Below are positions 1-10,630 of a DNA stretch of 64,000 nucleotides, piece after piece (the stretch's first letter is position 1; the number at the start of each line of letters is the position of its first letter). The DNA comes from Elephas maximus indicus. Lineage: Eukaryota; Chordata; Mammalia; Proboscidea; Elephantidae. The notes under the pieces were generated by a model. The model saw nothing but the letters and a program-made list of their open reading frames with translations. It had not been told where the DNA came from and did no database searches. Both the position numbers and the translations under genes were made by a program. The stretch is from contig NC_064835.1 in assembly GCF_024166365.1 (NCBI RefSeq), positions 64,894,607 to 64,958,606 on the forward strand. Direction: 5' to 3'.

Positions 1-1387
1 AAAAGAACAAATGTGTAAAGAACTCTCAGTAAGCATTTTTAAGTTCTTAATTGCCCAATCCAGAATTCATGACTTCCATTTGCTTAGCCAGAGGAAAGTT
101 ACTAACCAGCCTGATTTACAGGTCTGTGGCACAGGGCCTAGAAGTGATTTTCCCAAGGTTATAGACCAAGCCAGAGGATGAGATGAAAATAGAACTGCAC
201 CTCACACTCCCATGCAGGCTATATGATAACTTGTGTACTGTCAGCAAAGAGCTGAGGAATGAATGTTCTGGAGAGGTTAGCATAGTTTTATAGCTAAAGG
301 AGTCTTGCTCAACAATTGCAAATGCTACTTGACAACAGCAAATGGCCTACCTAATAGTCCTATAAACAGTAACATCATGGACTCTTAAGCAAATTTTCAG
401 AAAATTACAGAAAAGAATCTCCCTCTTTTAAAAAAGAAAATTATGCAGCTCTACTGTCATGAAGCCACCACTTGTGTAGTGCTTAAACCTACAGAGATAG
501 TCACACTCGGTCCTGTGCTGCTAAAGACTAAACTTCTAAATAATGACTCCTCAACACTGTAATATCAGCAAGCTTACAGGATTTTGCAAAAAAAAAAAAG
601 CATCTAAAAATTCTCATAAGTGCAGGGTTTTCTGGATTCTGGAGACTTAGGCCCTCACTGGTAACTTTCTGTTAGTTCCTTTACTGAATTAACAGAGCCA
701 GAAAGTAATGAGATAGTTACAGCTCCAGGGCTCAGCTACTAAATTTATGTATCTAGGTACCTAGACCATGGAGGGATTGCTTAGGGAGCTGCCATACTCA
801 TACCTAGGGATATTTTTAGGAAAACATAAGCTAGGGCCACTGTTAGATGACAGTTTTCTAGGGGAGATTCTTATATTGTACTGAGCTAATCAACAGAAAA
901 CTTAAAAAATTTATGTTTTCAGGAGTGTTAATTCCATTCCCACTTTTTAGAAAGGATTCTTTCTGATTATTGCTGTTAATACTTTCTGTCCAGTCCTAAG
1001 GGGAAGTATCAGAGAAAATCACAGACTATGGTCTTCTTAACTGCTAGTTTCCTCCCCTTCACACAAGGGGCTGCACTGTCACTGCTTCTACTCAGTTCTT
1101 CAGACTCATGCCTTTTGGAAGACCCTGACCAGAAAAGTAAAATCTAGATGTGCAACAGAAGCAAGTGATGGGTTCAACAACCATTTACCAATGTGCTGTC
1201 ACTTAACTGGTAAAAGTGGTGGAAGCCAATCCCCTTCCCATAGCATAACATGGTATCTGAAAGCATCTTATTGAGACCCCGTGAAAACTAGAAACTACAG
1301 ACCTACCTGGACAAAATACATGTCACAAGTATCCACCAATAAAATCAGGATGATTAGAAATGTTACTTTTTGTAGGCAGTATGTTTT
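1..1387. other. Intergenic DNA, no recognised feature
   Basis: I see no convincing reading frame, RNA gene or recognisable repeat here apart from a short A-run near 589-599. The composition is AT-rich and ordinary for mammalian intergenic DNA. It lies more than 30 kb upstream of the PAIP2B promoter. Very old, diverged repeats could be present and would need a profile search. Confidence 0.5.
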
Positions 1388-1775
1388 TTAATAATTTTAT
1401 CTTTGTTGTTGTTGAGAATATACACAGCAAAAACAGACACCAATTCAAGTTTCTACGTGTACAGTTCAATGGCATTGATTACATTATTTGAGTTGTGTAA
1501 CCATTCTCACCTCCTTTTCTGAGTTGTTCCTCCCCCATTAATGTAAACTCACTGCCCTCTAAGGTTCCATCTAATCTTTTGAGTTGTTGTTGTCAATTTA
1601 TCCCATAAAGATAGATCTTAACAGAGCACAATGCTCAAGGCAGGCATTCTTTACTAACTAAGCTAAACTGTTGTTTGGTTTAAAGAAGACTTCAGGAGAT
1701 ATTTTTGATTTAAGGCTTAAAGATTATCTTAGGGCAGTAGTTTCAGGGGTTCATACAGCCTCCATGGCTTGCAGG
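1388..1775 (-). repeat. L1 3' tail (second elephant-type L1 subfamily)
   Basis: Read on the minus strand, this matches the 3' ends at 44300-44680 and 50308-51137. Shared landmarks are a segment ending in CAACAACAA followed by an A-rich tail, and a block around CTGAGATAA. The plus-strand copy starts with the reverse of the A-rich tail (TTGTTGTTGTTGAGAATA). It is 5'-truncated and non-coding. The L1 assignment comes from the position of this block in the copy at 50308; the subfamily name is not known to me. Confidence 0.6.
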
Positions 1776-2123
1776 CAATATAATATTAATATATGAATAA
1801 CCCAATTATCAGATAACAGAATAATTCAAACATCCAGATTTGTATGTCTCTTTCAGCATAAATATTTTGGCTGCCACCATTTTTTTCCCCCCTTTTTAGC
1901 AGCACAGTGACATAGGTTAAGACTTTCTGAGGCATACATTTAGAGTGGGCATTGGATATAGCTCTACTCAAAATACCTTTTGAGCATTTCTTGGGCATTC
2001 TAGTGTCTGAATTCTGGCAACACACAGAATTTGTCTCTGCTAACCAAAACTTTTTTTTTTTTTTTAACCAAAACAGAAAGGCCAGGGCATGTCTTGAGTC
2101 AATCTCTCTTGAGATATAGAAGA

Positions 2124-2342
2124 GATTAAACAAGCAAGAAAAAAAGCAGAGATGGAGGAAAAGAGATTCCGACCCACAGGAAGATCTAGGAGCAGAAGCT
2201 CAAAGAGGCAAGGACCTTCCTCCAGAGCCAACAGAGAGGGAAAGCCTTCCCCCTAGAGCTGGCAGCCTGAATTTGGACTTCTAGCCTCCTAAACTGTGAG
2301 AAAATAAATTTCTGCTTGTTAAAGCCAAAAAAAAAAAAAAAA
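2124..2342 (+). repeat. Solo LTR fragment, family A (3' half), with A-run
   Basis: The segment shares the 3' half of the LTR at 19718-20247: GGACCTTCCTCCAGAGCC, then CTGAATTTGGACTTCTAGCC, then an AATAAATTTCTGCTTGTTAAAGCC-like end. After that block the usual terminal segment is missing and a 17-bp A-run (2326-2342) follows, so the LTR is truncated at both ends. It is an ERVL/MaLR-like non-coding relic. Confidence 0.6.
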
Positions 2343-2699
2343 CACCAGCAAGGTCATATTTCACATAGAAGGAAAAAGAAAGTGAAGAGCTCCATGGAGT
2401 CAACAGCGTACCTGGGTTGTCCTTTTGCTTGCTTCTACTAGTCCTTTCTCTTAGTTTGACTAATACCCTATTTCAAAGTCTTGGCTTTTTATTTTGAACC
2501 CTAGTTTAGCAATTTCTGTGTCTACAGTTCCAACTATGGGCTATTTTAATTGATCTATGTATTCAACCATGCATCTTTTCCCCAACGTTTCTGGCGTTAT
2601 GGGAGACACAAGCTCCCTGCCCTTGATAAAGCTGCAGTTGATCGGGGGAGATAGTCACGGTAACAGACACAATGTAAGAAAGTATAAGATAAGTGCTAG

Positions 2700-3390
2700 A
2701 CTTAGGCTTTGAGTCAGAATGGCCGAAGGTCAAATCTAGTTCTGCCATTTACTAGCTGTTAATTTAGTTGGATTACTGAACTTCACTGAGTTTTATTTTC
2801 ACCATCTAGAAAAATGAGTGTGGCAATCCTATTTTAAAGATGGGCTTCAGTGATCCTGGTATTCATATCCTTGTGTAATCCTTGAATGTGGACAGGGCCT
2901 AGTGACTTTCTAACAAATAGAATACTGAAAAAGTGATAAGATGTCACTCCCTTGATGTGACTTCCATCTTATTGGATTTTCTCTGTTGCCTTCTTAGGTT
3001 ATATACTTTGATGAACCAAGCTGCTATGTTAGAGAAGCCTATGTGAAAAGAACTGAGGGTGGCCTCCAGCCAACAGATAGTGAAGAACTGAATCCTGCCA
3101 ACAACCATGTGAGTGAGCTTGGAAGCAGGTCCTCCCCTAGTTGAGGCTTGAGATGATTGCAGTCTCAGTCAACACCTGATTGTGGTCCTGTGAGAGACCC
3201 TGGAGCAGAGGACCCAGTTAAGCCATCCCAGAGTCATGGCCCACAGAAATTATAAGATAATAAATGCTGTAGATTAAAGCCACTAAGATTTGGGGGTAAT
3301 TTGTTGCACAGCAATGGATAACTAATGCAGTGGAATAATACGTTTCTTGCAGAATTATTGTGGGGATCAGAAAGCATGTATATGAGGGTT
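2700..3390 (+). repeat. MIR SINE, split by an MLT1-type LTR
   Basis: Positions 2700-2834 match the MIR core (TCTGCCATTTACTAGCTGT and following). The MIR continues at 3331-3390 after an LTR insertion (AATTATTGTGGGGATCAGAAA). MIRs are ancient tRNA-derived SINEs shared by mammals, and no function is implied. The split gives relative age: the MIR is older than the LTR. Confidence 0.6.
2835..3330 (+). repeat. MLT1-type (ERVL-MaLR) solo LTR
   Basis: The end of this segment has the typical MaLR polyadenylation block (ATAAGATAATAAATGCTG, then AAAGCCACTAAGATTTGGGG, then GTTGCACAGCAATGG and ACTAATGCAG). The body has CCAACAACCATGTGAGTGAG and GAGACCCTGGAGCAGAGG. It is non-coding and old, and it interrupts a MIR. 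Confidence 0.7.
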
Positions 3391-3392
3391 AG

Positions 3393-3415
3393 GTGATGAT
3401 GATGATGATGACAAT
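3393..3415 (+). repeat. (GAT)n microsatellite
   Basis: There are about six to seven tandem GAT units grading into GACAATGAC. The array sits at the end of the split MIR. Confidence 0.8.
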
Positions 3416-4440
3416 GACAACAGGGATTCCCAGTTAAGCCTAAATGAAGATTCAGAATCCCACAGAAGTGCTACCATTGTGAAGAAGGTATTTTTTGGTG
3501 CCTGAGCCCCTGAGGAGTACAAGAGAGATGAAGGTATGGGGAACGGGATATCGAGTTCCTCATTCAGGCCCAAACTATGTCTGACTGCGATAGAAAGAGG
3601 GGCTGGTGGACAAAACTAAAGTGGTAGTTTTGTAAAACTCTGTGCACAAGAACTGTTGCTTGGTGGACCAAGTGACAAAGTTTGACAAAGAACTGAGGAA
3701 AGGGTCATTCTCCCACTTCTGCTCACATTGGAGCGTGGGTACAGCTACAAAGTGAGAGCGGAAGGGAAAGTGCAGTTCTTCAACTCAAAGATTTCCTATA
3801 TTGGGAGCATGGAGAACAGCATCCTTGGCAGGGGGGTAGAATTCTCGTAGAGAAAATCAGCTAGAGTGGAGATGACAAGGCCTCCCACTTCTGCTCAGAT
3901 TGGAGCATAGCTATAGCTGTATTTGTGATGGATGAACAACAAGGAAGAGACTATGGGAAGGAACATAAGCGCACTTGGCTCTAGGCAGCCTCTGAGAATG
4001 GAGTCTGAGGACTTGTATCACCACAAACCAGTGAAACTGGGTTATCAATGTCTTAATGGATGTACAGAGTTTCCAGAGGCAAAGAAGGGGTAAACAGACA
4101 TCCTAAACTGAGGCAACCACACAAGCAAAGATTCAGAGCTGTGAGCGTGGTCTTGTGTAACCAGAGAAAGGAGTAAAAACTACTAGTTAACTCTTCCTGT
4201 TCTGATTCTCAAACTTCCTGGTCTCAGTTTCCTTTTACACTCTTAAAAGCTATTGGCAGCCTCAAAGGGTTTTGCATATATGAATAATACCTTTTGAATA
4301 TTTTCCATATTAGAAATTATAACTGATAAATTTTAAAATCATTTAGTTTGAATTCATCTAAAACAACAATAAACCTGTTACATGATAATATAAATAACAT
4401 TTTTATGAAAAATAACTATTTTTTCCAAAACACAATAAAA
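3416..4440. other. Unassigned intergenic DNA with a short direct repeat
   Basis: I recognise no gene or named repeat here. About 45 bp beginning CTCCCACTTCTGCTCA recurs at 3709-3753 and 3882-3926 with several mismatches. This suggests an old local duplication. Confidence 0.4.
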
Positions 4441-4640
4441 ATAAGAAGAGTGGCATTCTTTCACTTTTTTTTTTCCTGTGGTAAATATATATTTATATAT
4501 AACAAAACATTTGCCATTTTAACGTTCTTCAAATGCACAATTCACTGACATCAATTATATTCATCATGTTGTTCAACCATCACCATTCTTTTACATTTTT
4601 GCAAATCTCTTTTATGTCAGGCTTCATAGAAGACAGCTGG
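4441..4640 (-). repeat. Old L1 (L1M) 3' UTR fragment
   Basis: The order GTGGTAAATATA, CATTTTAACGTTCTTCAAATG, CACAATTCACTGACATCA, GTTGTTCAACCATCACCA is the reverse-strand signature of the 3' region of old mammalian L1s. It is diverged and non-coding. A MER5-like fragment may follow at about 4770-4850. Confidence 0.5.
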
Positions 4641-4904
4641 ATTTTCATATTCATTTGTCTATCATTCTGTTACAATATCACACATCATATTGCCTCTGGA
4701 AAATTGCATTGTACTCTTCTGAAAGAATGAGAGTGAAAAAGGCAAATCATATCTTAGTAGTATTATGAAAATAGTTTTGATTTCCCAGACCCTCTGAAAG
4801 AGTTTTGGGGTCCCACAGAGGTCCGTGGACCACACTGAGAATTGTTATCCGAGACAATAGCAATATATATTACAAAGAGAAAAAGTCAGAATTTACAAGT
4901 ATAG

Positions 4905-5162
4905 TAATAATGATGATAATAATATTAATAATAGCTAACATTTATTGGGCATTTACTACGTGCTATTCTAAGCACTCACAAAAACCTAAGAAGTGATTAA
5001 AATTACACTTTACAGATGAGGAAACTAAGAGCAAAAGAAGCTAAATATGTTGCCCAAGTTTACATAGCTAGTAAGTAGTGGTTAAGCTGGGGTACAAACC
5101 TGGCTCCAAAGCCTGTACTCTTAACCACTGCACCACTTAACCACTGTACCATCCTGCCTCTC
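4905..5162 (-). repeat. MIR SINE, near full length
   Basis: Read in reverse, the segment has the full MIR layout. TAACATTTATTGGGCATTTACTA marks the tail region, then TTTACAGATGAGGAAACT, TTGCCCAAGTTTACATAGCTAG, and CTCTTAACCACTGCACCA at the tRNA-like head. It is about 255 bp, close to the length of a complete MIR. Confidence 0.8.
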
Positions 5163-5169
5163 AAAGGGA

Positions 5170-6505
5170 CAAAGGCCTACAGTGTCATTGACAAAGGGCT
5201 GCAGTCATCCTACTCACCCCACCCCTGCTCCCTCCTCTCCCTGCCATTTTAGATTTCAATACCCTTTTCTCTTTCCCTGCCTGGTTAGGGTACCTCATGT
5301 TTTTTTTCACTCTGCAGTAAGTCCTTGTCCGTTGCCCTGTTGTTCATTATTTCCACCACTCCACAGAAACTGCTCTCTCCAAGGGCACCAGTGACCTTAT
5401 AACTACCAGATTCAGTGACCACTTTTCAGTCCTCATCCTTCTTGCACTTTGAGATATGTGATATTATGGACCACTTTCTTTTTATTAAAATTCTCTCCTC
5501 TCTTAGTTACTCTGACACGAGATTCTTCTGTTTCTTTTACCACTTTGTATTATCTCCTAGGGCTACTGAAACAAAGCATCACAAACTGAATGGCTTTAAA
5601 CAACAGAAGTTTGTTCTCTCACAGTTCTGGAGGCTACAAGTCTAAAATCAAGGTGTTGGCACAGCCATATATTTCTAGAAGTCTCTAGGGGAGGATCCTT
5701 CCTTGCCTCTTCCTAGCTTCTGGTGGTTGTGGGCAATCCTTGACTTTTAGACACATCACTCTAATCTCTGCCTCCATAGTCGCATGGCGTTCTCTCTGTG
5801 TCTCTTGTCTGCTTATAAGGACATCAGTCATATTGGATTTAGGGCTCACTCTATTCCACTATGACCTCATTATTATATCTGCAATGACCCTATTTCCAAA
5901 TAAGTTCACATCTAAGAGGGGCACTATTAAATCCAATACATTATTCAATAATTTCTTCTTGGAAAATCCTTTAATGGTCTTCTTCCTTGATCTGTCCTTT
6001 AAACATCATTATTCCTCAGCATTTGGTTCTAGGTCCTCCTTTCTTTTTATTCTATATCTTCTTCAATTGCCATACCATTCACTCCCATGGGTTTAATTAC
6101 TAAATATATGCTATTAACACTCAAAGACATTATTTACAGCCCAGTCTTCTGTCATGTATGTCCAAATGATGCCTAGGCATTTCCTTAAAAAAAAAAAATT
6201 CAAGCCCCCTTCTTCTCATATCCAAAGGATTATTACATTAGCCTCAGTAGTACTTCACTTTCTTCTAGTTCTGGCTGCTGACAATTCATCCACTGTAGTC
6301 AGAGTTGTCATTCTGCACAGCTCTAGGTGTCACCATTACATTGTATCATTTATTAATGGTACCTCCACAGTGGAGGCTTTGGACCACACTCCTGTTGAAG
6401 TAAGGTTTCTAAATCCCATGCCCAGCTAGGTTCCTCTATAGCCTAAAACCACTTCAGTGACTCCCCATTACCTTCAAGATAAAGCCAAACCTCCAAAACA
6501 GTGTT
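5170..6505 (+). repeat. L2 LINE fragments, interrupted by an MLT1-type LTR
   Basis: CTGCTCTCTCCAAGGGCACC and CAGTGACCACTTTTCAGTCC belong to the L2 3' region. The LINE resumes after the LTR insertion (5545-5912) with TTTACAGCCCAGTCTTCTG and CCATTACCTTCAAGATAAAG. No intact frame remains. Short open frames here are L2 debris and not genes. Confidence 0.6.
5545..5912 (-). repeat. MLT1-type LTR in reverse
   Basis: The reverse-strand MaLR signature is clear: CCTAGGGCTACTGAAACAAA, GGCTTTAAACAACAGAA, CTCTCACAGTTCTGGAGGC, then TTATAAGGACATCAGTCAT and TTTCCAAATAAGTTCACA. It is inserted in an L2. Confidence 0.65.
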
Positions 6506-7030
6506 CTAGTGATTATGGCTGTGTTACAAACTACTCTAAACTCAGTGGCATAAAACAACAATCATTTTATTAGGATCATGGATTCTGTAGATCCAAAATC
6601 TGGAAAGGGCACATGGGGGATGGTTTGTCTCTGCTTCTTGATGTCTAGGGCCTTAGCTGCGGTTATCGCAGTGAATGATGATTCACATAATCTGACGGCT
6701 CATTCACTCACGTACCCAGTGCCTGGGCTGGGAGGAGGAGATTAGGACTGCTGACCAGAGCACCTATATGTAACCTCTCCTTATGGCTTGGTTTCCTAAC
6801 AGCTTGGTAGCCTCAGGGTAGAAAGTCATCTTATATGGCATTTCAGGGTTCCAAGTATGAGTGTTCTGACAAACAAGATGGAAGCTACATCATTTTTCTG
6901 ATAGCCTCTGAATTCACACAATGCCACTTCTATCATAGTCTGTTAGTCACAAGCAGATTTAACCAGATTCTAGGGGTGGAGACATAGACATCACCTCTCA
7001 ATTGAAAGAGTATCAGGTTACATCGCAGCT
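6506..7030. repeat. Ancient interspersed repeat, family uncertain
   Basis: AACTCAGTGGCATAAAACAAC followed by a histidine/asparagine-rich spacer-like stretch resembles an old mammalian LTR or DNA repeat also seen at 54130-54400. I cannot name it without a profile search. L2-like sequence continues on both sides up to the SINE at 7206 and beyond it to about 7530. Confidence 0.35.
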
Positions 7031-7205
7031 GGGCACGTAAAATGGGAGATGTTGTGGCCATATAAGGAAAATACAGTCTGCTACACAAACCATGCCACAT
7101 CCTGCCAATAAGTCCAGTGTGCCACTCTCTCTGCCCTCTGTGCTCCAATCATACAAACTTCCGGCTGCTCCCCTTTGCATATATCGCTTCCCCTACTTGC
7201 ACATA

Positions 7206-7405
7206 AGTATTGGTGGTTCAGTGGTAGAATTCTCACCTTCCATATGGGAGACCTGGGTTCAGTTCCCAGCCAATGCACCTCATGTGTGGCCACCACCCAT
7301 CTGTCAGTGGAGACTTGCATGTTGCTATGAAGCTGAACAGGTTTATGAGAGCTTCCAGGGTTCACCATGAGTTGGTTACCAACTCAACAACGACTAACAC
7401 CAACA
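7206..7405 (+). repeat. SINE with tRNA-Gly-like head and RTE-like tail
   Basis: Positions 7207-7279 fold as a tRNA-Gly. The acceptor arms GTATTGG and CCAATGC pair, the A-box region is TGGTTCAGTGG, the anticodon loop CTTCCAT gives TCC, and the T arm is CTGGGTTCAGTTCCCAG. An unrelated body follows with GCTATGAAGCTGAACAG. The tail, CACCATGAGTTGG then a CAACAAC-rich end, resembles RTE and AfroSINE tails. Flanks ACTTGCACATA (7195-7205) and ACCTGCACATA (7406-7416) look like a target-site duplication with one mismatch. The tRNA-like part is a SINE head and probably not a working tRNA gene, because the RNA would run on into the SINE body. A diverged copy lies at 14680-14847. The family may be a proboscidean SINE. 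Confidence 0.75.
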
Positions 7406-7543
7406 ACCTGCACATATACCTCTTTTAAGAGTTAGCTCAGGTGTCATTTCAAGAAGGCAGACTTAGCCAAGCATAAGTGAAAAACAAAGAATCTTATAAG
7501 CTTCCAAGCAGGAAAAAACAGATGGCTTTAAAAGAAGTTAAAT

Positions 7544-8676
7544 ACTACGCATCGATAAAGAACAGTGACGAATCTCTGAAACATTTCATAACATGGAGGA
7601 ATCTGGAAGGCATTATGCTGAGTGAAATTAGTCAGAGGCAAAAGGATAAATATTGTAGAAGACCACTATTATAAGATCTTGAGAAATAGAAAAAACTGAG
7701 AAGAACACATACTTTTGTGGTTACGAAGGGGGGAGGGAGGGAGGGAGGGAGAGGGTTTTTTATTGATCAATCAGTAGATAAGAACTGCTTTGGGTGAAGG
7801 GAAAGACAACACTCAATAAAAGGAAGGTCAGCCCAATTGGACTGGACTAAAAGCAAAGAGGTTTCCGGGATAAAATGAATGCTTCAAAGGTCAGTGGAGC
7901 AGGGGCTGGGGTCTGGGGAACAAGGTTTGAGGGGACTTCTAAGTCAATTGGCAAAATAATTCTATTATGAAAACATTCTGCATTCCACTTTGAAATGTGG
8001 CGTCTGGGGTCCTAAATGCTAACAAGCGGCCATCTAAGATACATCAATTGGTCTCAACCCACCTGGAGCAAAGGAAAATGAAGAACACCAAGGTCACACA
8101 ACAACTAAGAACCCAAGAGACAGAAAGGGCCACATGAACCAGAGACCTACATCATCCTGAGACCAGAAGAACTAGTTGGTGCCCGGCCACAATCGATGAC
8201 TGCCCTGTCAGGGAGCACAACAGAGAACTCCTGAGGGAGCAGGAGATCAGTGGGATACAGACCCCAAATTCTCATAAAAAGACCATACTTAATGGTCTGA
8301 CTGCGACTAGAGGAATTCCGGCGGCAATGCTCCCCAGACCTTCTGTTGGCACAGGACAGGAACCATCCCTGAAGACAACTCATCAGACATGAAAGGGACT
8401 GGTCAGCGGGGAGGAGAGAGATGCTGATGAAGAGTGAGCTAATTAAATCAGGTGGACACTGGAGAGTGTGTTGGCAACTCTTGACTGCAGGGGGGATGGG
8501 AAGATAGAGAGAGAGGGAAGATGGCAAAATTGGCACGAAACGAGAGACTGAAAGGGCTGACTCAATAGGGGGAGAGCAAGTGGGAGAAGGGAGTAAGATG
8601 TATGTAAACTTACATGTGACAGACTGATTGGAATTGTAAATGTTCACTTGAAGCTTAATAAAAGTTAATTAAAAAA
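7544..8676 (+). repeat. 5'-truncated L1 with ORF2 end and 3' UTR
   Basis: The element starts in the last part of ORF2 (translated EGIMLSEISQRQKDKY, an L1 ORF2 C-terminal signature). It runs through a G-rich 3' UTR and ends in an A-run. Target-site duplications AAAAGAAGTTAAAT lie at 7530-7543 and 8677-8690. A GGGA-repeat block at 7728-7755 could form a G-quadruplex on the sense strand. The small 3' UTR frame described at 54787 is broken here: its ATG is AAG and there is a frameshift soon after. Confidence 0.85.
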
Positions 8677-9253
8677 AAAAGAAGTTAAATTACATTTCTG
8701 AAATGGCAAAAGAATAGAGAAAAAATCACTCAAAAAGAATACAGTCTAGAAGTAGACACTGGTTTGTATATATGGAATTTAATGTTTGATATATGGGCGG
8801 CTTTTCAAATCAGGGAGGGAAAAGATACATAATTCCAGCACATGTCCAGGAGTCAGCTTCACCTAGCAGATTCCGGAAAAGTGAAATTTTTTCCAACCAT
8901 CTTTCTTATTTCCTCTGAGTTGTCTACTCTGTGTATGTTCTTCCCAGCTTCACCCTTGCCTGCTCCCTCCCGCCTTAGCTTGCTGGTGGTCTCTGCTTGG
9001 GGCTCTAGGACAGGTCCCTTCTACAGATTCTGCTCCTTTAGGGGCCATGCTGCCACCATACAAGGCTGTCCAGGTGCATTATACTCAACTAAAGAATTGG
9101 AGAAATTACAATGCAGGAAGGGAAAGCTTAAAAGTTGAATGCAAAAATATGATTTTTTTTTTCCAGAAAACACCTATGACTTTCATTCAACCTGTCATTT
9201 AACATGTATTTACTGTGCACCCACTATGTGAGAGCAACGTTCTATGTGGTAGT

Positions 9254-9335
9254 GTTAGGTGCTGCCAAGTCAGTTCTGACTCATAGCAGCCCTAAGTACA
9301 ACAGAGTAAAACAAGGCCCAGTCCTGCAAAAGTTT
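9254..9335 (-). repeat. RTE LINE 3' end fragment
   Basis: The fragment reads in reverse as the last about 80 bp of the RTE LINE also seen at 25217, with GTTAGGTGCTGCCAAGTCAG, GACTCATAGCAGCCC and GCCCAGTCCTGC. It has no coding content. Confidence 0.7.
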
Positions 9336-9339
9336 TAGA

Positions 9340-9808
9340 TGCTGGTAATAAAATGATATAGCAGATGATGTTGTGGCCCCATTCATATCCCCTCGGGCCT
9401 TACTATTATAGTGCACACCATACAACTTCTAGTTACCAGCATTTCTTTGTCTGTTGACTTTCTTTAGTAGCCAAATCATAGGCCGGGTGTGCGAAAGAAT
9501 CCATATACCCTAGAAACAACCCTCATTCAGTGACTGCCAGAAGTTAGTATACAAATACCTCAGCAGCCTTGCCTCTCAAGGTGTATTTCTTGTGTTCTAT
9601 ACTCTTTCTCAGAATTTCCCTGCAAGATTAAGCTCCAGTTACCCACAATAGTAACTTGCTTGATAATTCATCATTTATTGTCTGTCTTCTCATCTCTGTC
9701 TTGCTTCTCCATTCCCCTATGATATTTTCTGGGATCATATCCTATATAAACAATTTCACTCAAATTCTTGTCTCAGGTCTGTTTCTGGGGAAATCCAAAC
9801 TAAGATAA
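9340..9808 (+). repeat. MaLR-like LTR, tentative
   Basis: The 3' end (CTCAGGTCTGTTTCTGGGG, AAATCCAAACTAAGATAAGG) looks like the terminus of an old MLT-type LTR. The body is too diverged for me to be sure. The 540 bp from 8691 to 9250 to its left show nothing I can name. Confidence 0.4.
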
Positions 9809-9930
9809 GGGTTTTAAAAAAGAAAGTAAAGTCCTGACCTCGTGAAGAAGATTGACAACAAATAAGTAAATAGATGAATATATGATTTTAGGAAATTAGA
9901 AATTCTCTGAAGAAAAATAAAAGGAAGGCG

Positions 9931-10515
9931 TGATGGTTAATGTTTTGTGTCAACTTGGCTAAGCCATGATTGTAATTATCCTCCATTTTATGTGTGTGAA
10001 TGAGGCAGTATTAGTATAGGGTGTGTCATGAGTCACATACAAGAAGGTGTGACGCATGTCACAGCCTTACTCGAGTCACACCCTTTCTTAGGTCATAGCG
10101 TTACTCAAGTCACACCCTTACTCTAGTCACCACCTTTACTCAAGTCATACCCTTATTCAGGTATCTGATGTAAGGGGAGTTTCTTTGGGGCATGACCTGC
10201 ATCCAATACACATGTGAATTCCCTGGCAAAGCTCTCTGTCTTGCTCTGGATCCTGCACCAGTTCATCATCATCTGACCTCCAGTTCTTGGAACTTGAGCC
10301 AACAGCCTGACGTCTGAACTGCCAACTTTAGGATCATCAGCCCCTGCAACCACATAATTCAGGAAAAGCCTCCAGCCTAATGCTTGACCCATGATTTTGG
10401 GACTTGCCAGCCTCCACAACCACACAAGCCATTTCCTTGAGATAAGTCTTTCTCTCTCTCTCTCTATACATACACTTCATTGGTTTTGCTTCTCTAGAGA
10501 ACCCAGGCTAAGATA
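9931..10515 (+). repeat. Solo LTR, family B, carrying a minisatellite
   Basis: It starts TGATGGTTAATG and GTCAACTTGGCTAAGCCA, and ends TTTTGCTTCTCTAGAGAACC then CAGGCTAAGATA. Related copies are at 11324-11875 and 22254-22808. The TG start, TAAGA-CA-type end and pyrimidine-rich TCTC block before the end fit an ERVL/MaLR-type solo LTR. This copy carries a six-unit 17-bp tandem array (10058-10160) that the other two lack. No coding capacity is present. Confidence 0.65.
10058..10160 (+). repeat. 17-bp minisatellite, six units
   Basis: Units of the form GTCACACCCTTACTCAA start at 10058, 10075, 10092, 10109, 10126 (18 bp) and 10144. They differ from one another at several positions. The array lies inside a family B LTR. 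Confidence 0.9.
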
Positions 10516-10630
10516 CAAGGTAAGGGATAAAGACGGTTATAGGTGGGCATAAGGGGGAAAGATCCCATTTAGATAGGGTGATCAAGGAAGGTGTGTCTGA
10601 GGAGGTGATAGCTGAGAGAGACTTAAATGA

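Noticed and set aside
7207..7279. Functional tRNA-Gly (TCC) gene
   Set aside because: The fold is good, but it is joined to a SINE body and tail with a target-site duplication. The anticodon stem has a C-A mismatch and the B box differs from the consensus. A SINE head explains it better.
10058..10160. CRISPR array
   Set aside because: The 17-bp units are directly tandem with no spacers, and the genome is mammalian. It is a minisatellite.
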